Shown here piece after piece: positions 58,396 to 64,000 of a stretch of DNA of 64,000 nucleotides. How positions within the stretch are numbered: the first letter of the stretch is position 1; each line of letters begins with the position of its first letter. The stretch lies in NCBI GenBank assembly GCA_013397075.1, contig VWZS01009715.1, positions 154,848-218,847 of the forward strand, written 5' to 3'. The notes beneath the pieces are model-generated. The model did not search any database, was not told the origin of the DNA, and saw nothing but the letters and a program-made list of their open reading frames with translations. The translations under genes and the position numbers were made by a program. This stretch comes from Rhabdornis inornatus. Taxonomy: Eukaryota; Chordata; Aves; Passeriformes; Rhabdornithidae.

Positions 58396-61300
58396 TCACT
58401 GCAGCCTCTGGGCAAAACAGGCTTTTCCTGACCCAGCAGCCGTGCTGCTGCCAAGCAGGAGCCAGGTGAGGGCAGCAGCCAGAGAAGACCTTTTAAAACA
58501 GGGAAGTTTCACTGTTTCCCCAGGCTATGAGTTAGTAAATCAAGCTTTAAACCAGTTTGCCACTCACTGTCAGCCCCTGCAGCACAGCAGCAGCACTGCC
58601 CTCCTCCCACAGCAGGGTTAAGGCACCCCAAGGAACAGCTCCATGCTCAAACCTTGGAGTCAAGTTTATTGCAAAAAAGCAGAATACTGACTGCCCAAAT
58701 CCAACGTTATCCAGTTCAGCAAACCTAGTGAAGAAGTCGCTGGTGGGGTGTTGGATAATTCCAGGCAGCTCAGCAAACTGCAGTGATGGTCACACCCAGA
58801 GCAGCAGGGGCTGCAGGAAAGGGTGCAGGGAGCCTCAGGGGAGCAGAACTGCACAGGATTACTGTACAATTATTTCAATAATAACAGAAATGGCTTACAA
58901 CCATCAGCAGCAGTGTCCTTGTCACCGACGTGCAGTGAGCAGGACACCCCTCTGACTGGCACAGTGTCCCCAAGGGCAGGACAGGGACTGGGCAGAGCCC
59001 ATTTCACTGTGCCCACCTAACAGCATCCCAGAGGGGTGAGGCTCCTGAGTCACCCCCAAACACAGCCCCAGCCCAGCACCCCAGCATCTGCATGGCCCCA
59101 CAAGTCAGAGAAAGCTGCAAATCTCCAAAACACTAAAAACCCCACCACTGAACCTCAATATTGTGTGGTAACTGAAGCAGCAGGGGAAAATAAAAAAATC
59201 TTGCCTACTTGCAAGAGGTGAGGGAGCTGGCAGGGGCAGAGCTGCAGGTGTGTGCCAGGCTCTCCTGGCTCCACAGCATCACCTGTGGGGCTCCAAGCCC
59301 AGGACAGGTGTGCTGGCCAGGGAGAGCACAGCCAGGTGAAGTCCACGACATCCTGTGTACAGCACTGACAAAACCTGCTGGGGAAAAACCAGCCTGTCCT
59401 TCCCAGACCTCAGAAAGCACAGAAATATTTCCAACATGAGCAGAGAGAAGCAGATTCCATGGATGCAGAGGTGAGGCATTTTCCAAGATAATCTCAGGAC
59501 AGCCTGTCCTGGCACAGAGAGCTGCTGCCCTGTGCCCTGAGCAGGGGACACATTTGGGCAGGAAGGCACTGGAGTGACCACCCCAACCATCCAGGAAAAC
59601 CTCCCCACTGCCCTCCAGCCCAGACCTGCCTCCCACACACAATAAATACAGGAAACTCCCCTGAAAAAAACCCGAGCTAGCATCTGCAGGGAAAGGCAAA
59701 GGGTTAAGAGCACATTCAGTCACCCTGTGTCCAAGCTGCCTGGAAAATTCCCCCTTCCCAGGCACCCTGCTCAGTGACTCCCTTACCCTGCAGTGCCAGC
59801 TCCTCTGGCAGGCACAGAGATGTTCCCCTACTTGGCCAGTCCAGCATTTTCTCAGCAAAGATACTGAGGTTAAATGTCCCAAAGAACAAAGTCCCACAGT
59901 GCAAGGAATTGCACATCTGGAAAACGAGATGCTCATAGGGACCAAACCCACATTGCTAAAAATGTGATCACTGGCAGACAACTAATTCGGGTGTGGAGGT
60001 TTCATCATTGAATGCTCTCCATCAGCTCTGCTTTTAACTAAAACTTAAAAAAAATAAATAAATCTCTCCACTAGAGACAGCTACAGCCAGAAAACAGCAG
60101 TTTTAATCAGAGAGGAAACGCATAAACCAAAGGCAACAGGATGAAATGAAAGGCAAGGCTGAAGAGCTTGTTATTAATAGATGTCCTGTTTGCTTTTACA
60201 AATTTTATTATTAAAAGCAAATTGCCATGTCAAAAGTGGTATAGAGGGAAGAAGAAAATACAGCCAAGACTCATTATTCTCCACAGAAAAGTTCCAGCAT
60301 GCCACAGGTTTAATTAGAAGTGTCACTTATCATTAATGTTTGACCGGTGCTTTCCAGCCCTCCCTACAGTGATTTCCAACTTCCCCAAACTAGAACTGCA
60401 CACACAAACTCTTCCACTCAGCTGTTTATCCCAGGCCAAGTTTTTTGTTTGATTTTTATGTATTTTTAGCCAAATGGCTGAGCTATTTCGGGGAATAAGG
60501 CTACAGTTAGGAGACATTAAAGAGGAAATGGTTACAGGAATCTCTATCCCACAGAACCTGGGAAACTCCTGTGCCCTCATTTTCCAGGGAAGGAGCACCA
60601 ATAAGGGATTGCAACCCAAAGCTTTTTGCAATTCCAGCTTCCCTATTTGAGCTTCCCTTGACTTCTCTGTGGTCAAGCATGGCCTGCCCTGTGGCTGCTA
60701 CAGGGGAACTGGTCTGAGCACGTGGGATGCTGCTATCACACTAAACACCTCCTACAAAACAAAATTCCAGCAATTTTCATGAGAAATTCAATTAAATTAA
60801 AATCCATACTCTTCTACAATGCTGGATTTCTCCAAGCAGAACTGCCACCTGGTGTCACAGAGACACCCCAGCCCCAACCTTTGCTGCTTGCAGGCTTTTA
60901 TCACATCAATGAAAGCCAAGCACTTCCTGCAGAAGCCGGCAGTCAGGTACAAGGTATGTGACATACAGCCTCACTGTCCAGGTGTTAACATTGCTGGACT
61001 GGGGGGGAAAAGGCAACTCTTACAGCTTCCAACTCCTACCTGCAATCATCTTTATTATTAGAATAGCAACTGCAACCACGCACTGATGTTTGGTTCACAC
61101 CATGGGAAAAAACAACAAGTGTGAAAGAAAATCACAGATGTGCTCTGTGTGCACAAATAGATTTTTATTACACACTTGCTGCACATCCTAAAGATGGGAG
61201 TGTAAATCAGCATCCTCCACTGCAGCCTTGGATACCTCCCAGAAGCCATCCAGCACTTCCTGAGCTGAGGGGGACCAGCCCCACACTGCCCAGTGCACCC

Positions 61301-62041
61301 CAGGGGCTCTCCCCATCCACCCCTGCCCCTTCTCACCTATTCCCCAGTGCCACTGGGGAATTCCCTTCCCATCCAAAACGTGACTTTGGGCCATTTCCCA
61401 TTTCTGAAGAGGTCTCAATGGGGTATCCTCCTGCAGAGCTCCAGGTAGGACCTGCCCTCCCAAAACCAAGCTGGGGGTTCCCCCACTGCTGGCAGCTGGA
61501 CAGGAGGGAGGGAACATCACTGCAGCCTAGGACAAGGCACAGAGCCACTGGGGTCCAGCCCAGGGACAGCCACTGCACACCCACCTAAGAGGCACCTTCT
61601 TCCCCCAACACCAAGCCAACAGTGCTGAGAACCAGCAGCTCACAACAAGCCCAGCACTTGCCAAACACCAGGGATTTACCAGGGCACAGTCTGCAGAGAG
61701 GATCAGGCCCCAAGGTTTTAATTAAATTGGAATAACACAACTAAGGTCCTATTGTTACACACTGCACAAACACTCAAACAGAAGAATTTTGCTCTCAGTT
61801 ACAGAATGTTTGTTGTTTTCTTACTTATCCCGGGTTTTGAACACAAACAGGAGAGTACCAGAGCAAGGAGCTGCACTGACTGCAGAGGCAGGAGACCCAG
61901 GACAGGGCACCACGACAGGTGAGCACCAGCCCAGGGGCTCAGCCAGCACCAGGCATCCCTGGAGGAGGGAGAGCACCCCGGGGTGCTTCACCCACCCTCC
62001 CAGCCCTCCTGCACCCTGAGCAGGGTCACAGCTCCCAGGGC

Positions 62042-62086
62042 TCACTTCCAGACCCTCACTTCCAGACCCTCACTTCCAGAGCCTCA
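62042..62086. repeat. 15-bp tandem repeat, three copies
   Basis: TCACTTCCAGACCC repeated three times in intron 1, the last copy with GAGCC. Confidence 0.9.
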
Positions 62087-64000
62087 ACTAAAACCAAATT
62101 GGGAGGAAAACGGAAATAACGAGGGCATCAGTAACTTCTCCCTCTGCATTTCTCAGTTATTTCTTCCAGCAGCCCAAGTGGGCACCGGCAGAGCTGTGGT
62201 GCAGAGCTGTGGCCCCGGGGTACAGCTGCCTGCACACTCCTGAGGAATATGGGGAGAGTCACACATGAGACAAAGCACACTGTGCTTCGCTTCCCAGTGA
62301 GTGGGGAAGTGCACAGTGCCCACCCCAGCCCTGAGAGGGGCACAGCAGAGTGACCCCAATCCTCCCCTGGACACCCTCACACTTCCGCACTCCACTCCTG
62401 CATCCTCCCACAACAGCCATGCAAGCAGCAGGAAACTAAAAATACGACTCCAGTGCTAGAATCTGTTTCCAAAAAAGAATTAAAGTTATATTTCAAGTTG
62501 ACAGTATCGCCTAAAAGTGGATTAACCATGGCAATCCAATCCCACCTCCCTGCAGCGATCCCAGCCCCACTCTTTCTTTGGCAGGGATTATTTCAGCAGT
62601 GCAAATCAAAGTTCAGAATCCAATTTGTTTCTGCAGAGCATCAGGCCGTACCCCCAGGCAGCCAAGCAGATCCACATGCACCACTCTACCCTTCTTGCTC
62701 ATTCCACCATCCCATTTCACACCCTACCCAGGATAAGAGTTTATGGGAGGGGAAAAAACAAAGCCACAAACAGTCATGTTGATAGGGAAAGTCACGTCCA
62801 TTGTGCCTGAGCTGTGAGCTACAACTGATTTCTAGTATCTGTTGGTATTTATGAGCCTCAGGCAGAGACCACACCGTGGAGAGGTTACAGGATTTGTCTG
62901 AGTAGCCCTACGGGATCCAAAGGGACAGAAAACCTGCAGCCTTTAATAACTGCAGTGAATTTCTGCAATGCCACTGCCAGGAGACGAGCATCCCTTGTAG
63001 CCCAGCACTGCCCATCCAGGACTGAGGGCAGGACAGCACCTCGGGCACAGCTCCACAGAGACTGGCACAGGTTGTCCTCTCATGGAGCAGCAGGGAGAGG
63101 ACATAACCTACGGTGGCACCCACTGGGCTGGGGACAGGGCAGAGCTGCAGCCTGCAGCAGGAGCTGCTCTATCAGCCAAAGGCTGATACGGGGGCACCCG
63201 TGCCACTTGCACCAGTGTGATAACAAACAGCTCCGTGCTGCTGAAACGCTGCTCACAAAGCCACGAGGTGGAAACAACGCCTAAACCCCCGCACCAACAC
63301 TGCAGGTGACCTGGCACCCTGTCCTGGTCCCTGAACAGAGCTGTTCCTCGGTCCAAAACCACCTCTACCCTTCCCAATAGGGGCTGCAACAGCTCAGCCC
63401 CGCACAGAACGTTCAGAAATACCTGGGTTGTTTATTCTCCACCCCAAAGGACATCACACCCCAGCAGCACCGAACGCCCCCTCCCCACGCCGAGGGACAG
63501 AAAGGTGACACACAGACACTGTGCGACCCCGGGCAGGGCAGGGACTGCTCCTCACGGGTCAGGAGGGTGCTGGACCCAGAAGCCAGCCTGGCACATCCAG
63601 CCACCCGCTCACAGGAAGCAGCCACCTAAAAACGCTTTTAACTGAACTCGGTGGAGATGCCTCAAACCACAAACGCCTCTCGACGTGACTGGGACAAAAA
63701 CTCCCGCTAGGGTGGGTGGGGTAAGAAGCACTTAGGGCAGAGCTAAACTCAAAAAGCCAGAAAACTCAGGGCACTGAGTTTCCATCTGATCTATCTGTCC
63801 CCGAGGCTGCAAAACAATGGTTGCGGTAGGTGTGTTCTCCACGGGGCTAACCTAGAGCCTGCAACAGAAACACAGCCTGCAAAAGGGAAAATCAACACAA
63901 CAACAACAAAAAAAAATAAAAGAAAATCAAACCGTTCCCCCCCAAGCTCCGCGGAGCTACCTCCAGACTTAAAAAATTAAAAAAATAAAAAAAAAAAAAA

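Larger units (their letters stand above)
48360..64000 (-). other. ATP11C: ATP11C intron 1 (part) and upstream sequence
   Basis: No exon, RNA gene or recognisable transposon is visible over 15.6 kb. Expected exon 1 (about nine residues ending Arg-Phe before a GT donor) was sought on the minus strand and not found, so the promoter probably lies beyond 64000. AT-rich stretches occur at about 53.2-53.9 kb, 58.3-58.4 kb and 60.0-60.3 kb. CpG frequency rises from about 63.4 kb, and the window ends in an A-rich tract (63898-64000). Scattered ORFs of up to 258 codons show no domain. Confidence 0.7.

Noticed and set aside
59205..59981. 258-codon ORF on the minus strand, the longest outside repeats and Ns
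   Set aside because: It has no recognisable domain, no splice or promoter context, low-complexity composition, and lies in an ATP11C intron with overlapping ORFs on both strands. I treat it as chance.
63240..63280. A short minus-strand stretch TTG TTT CCA ... TTT followed by GTGAGC as ATP11C exon 1
   Set aside because: It has no ATG, and the residues do not match the expected N-terminus beyond a final Phe. It is probably coincidence.
48360..64000. Host-intron microRNA miR-505, which mammals carry within ATP11C
   Set aside because: I looked by eye for the mature sequences on both strands and did not see them. A proper search is needed before claiming absence.

Overview
This is nuclear DNA from a vertebrate, almost certainly a bird and possibly a songbird. 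The evidence is a split gene with short, compact introns, CR1-type retroposon 3' ends as the only dispersed repeats I recognise, many GC-rich minisatellites, and a very GC-rich promoter region that the assembly has handled badly. It contains no bacterial, phage, CRISPR or plasmid features. The N run at 5216-5519 and the single Ns at 5040, 5789, 5980, 6138, 7510 and 39003 mark assembly joins. Most of the window (about 11.1-64.0 kb) is one minus-strand gene, ATP11C. It encodes a P4-type ATPase, a flippase that moves phosphatidylserine and phosphatidylethanolamine to the cytoplasmic leaflet of the plasma membrane together with a CDC50-family subunit. I reconstructed 29 exons (called exons 2-30) by splice sites, reading phase and protein similarity. 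They join without a phase conflict. The first coding exon, which should encode about nine residues, was not found. The phosphorylated Asp falls at residue 409 if exon 1 supplies nine residues, as I recall for human ATP11C. All introns are GT-AG except intron 27, which is GC-AG. The gene has two alternative C-termini. Exon 29 is an in-frame cassette with its own stop just before a splice donor. Exon 30 is a separate terminal exon, too short for a simple ORF search, that continues directly from exon 28 in phase 0. Downstream of ATP11C (about 8.5-11 kb) I see no gene. From about 4.4 to 6.6 kb there is a CpG-rich promoter-like region, 12-bp and GGTACC-type arrays, a long pyrimidine tract, and one minus-strand start exon (ATG plus 18 codons and a splice donor) that appears twice around the gap. 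By synteny with mammals, where MCF2 follows ATP11C on the same strand, it may be an MCF2 first exon, but the sequence alone does not prove this. The first 4.4 kb would then be its first intron and carries a 21-bp minisatellite. The 6472-8548 region is a direct 1,038-bp duplication split by one N and differing at about two bases, most likely an assembly artefact. The points most worth checking are the alternative C-terminal exons, the GC-AG intron, a 40-bp minisatellite that includes the exon 7 donor, a minisatellite just upstream of the cassette exon acceptor, and the misassembled promoter. I found no evidence of a wholly new biological system.
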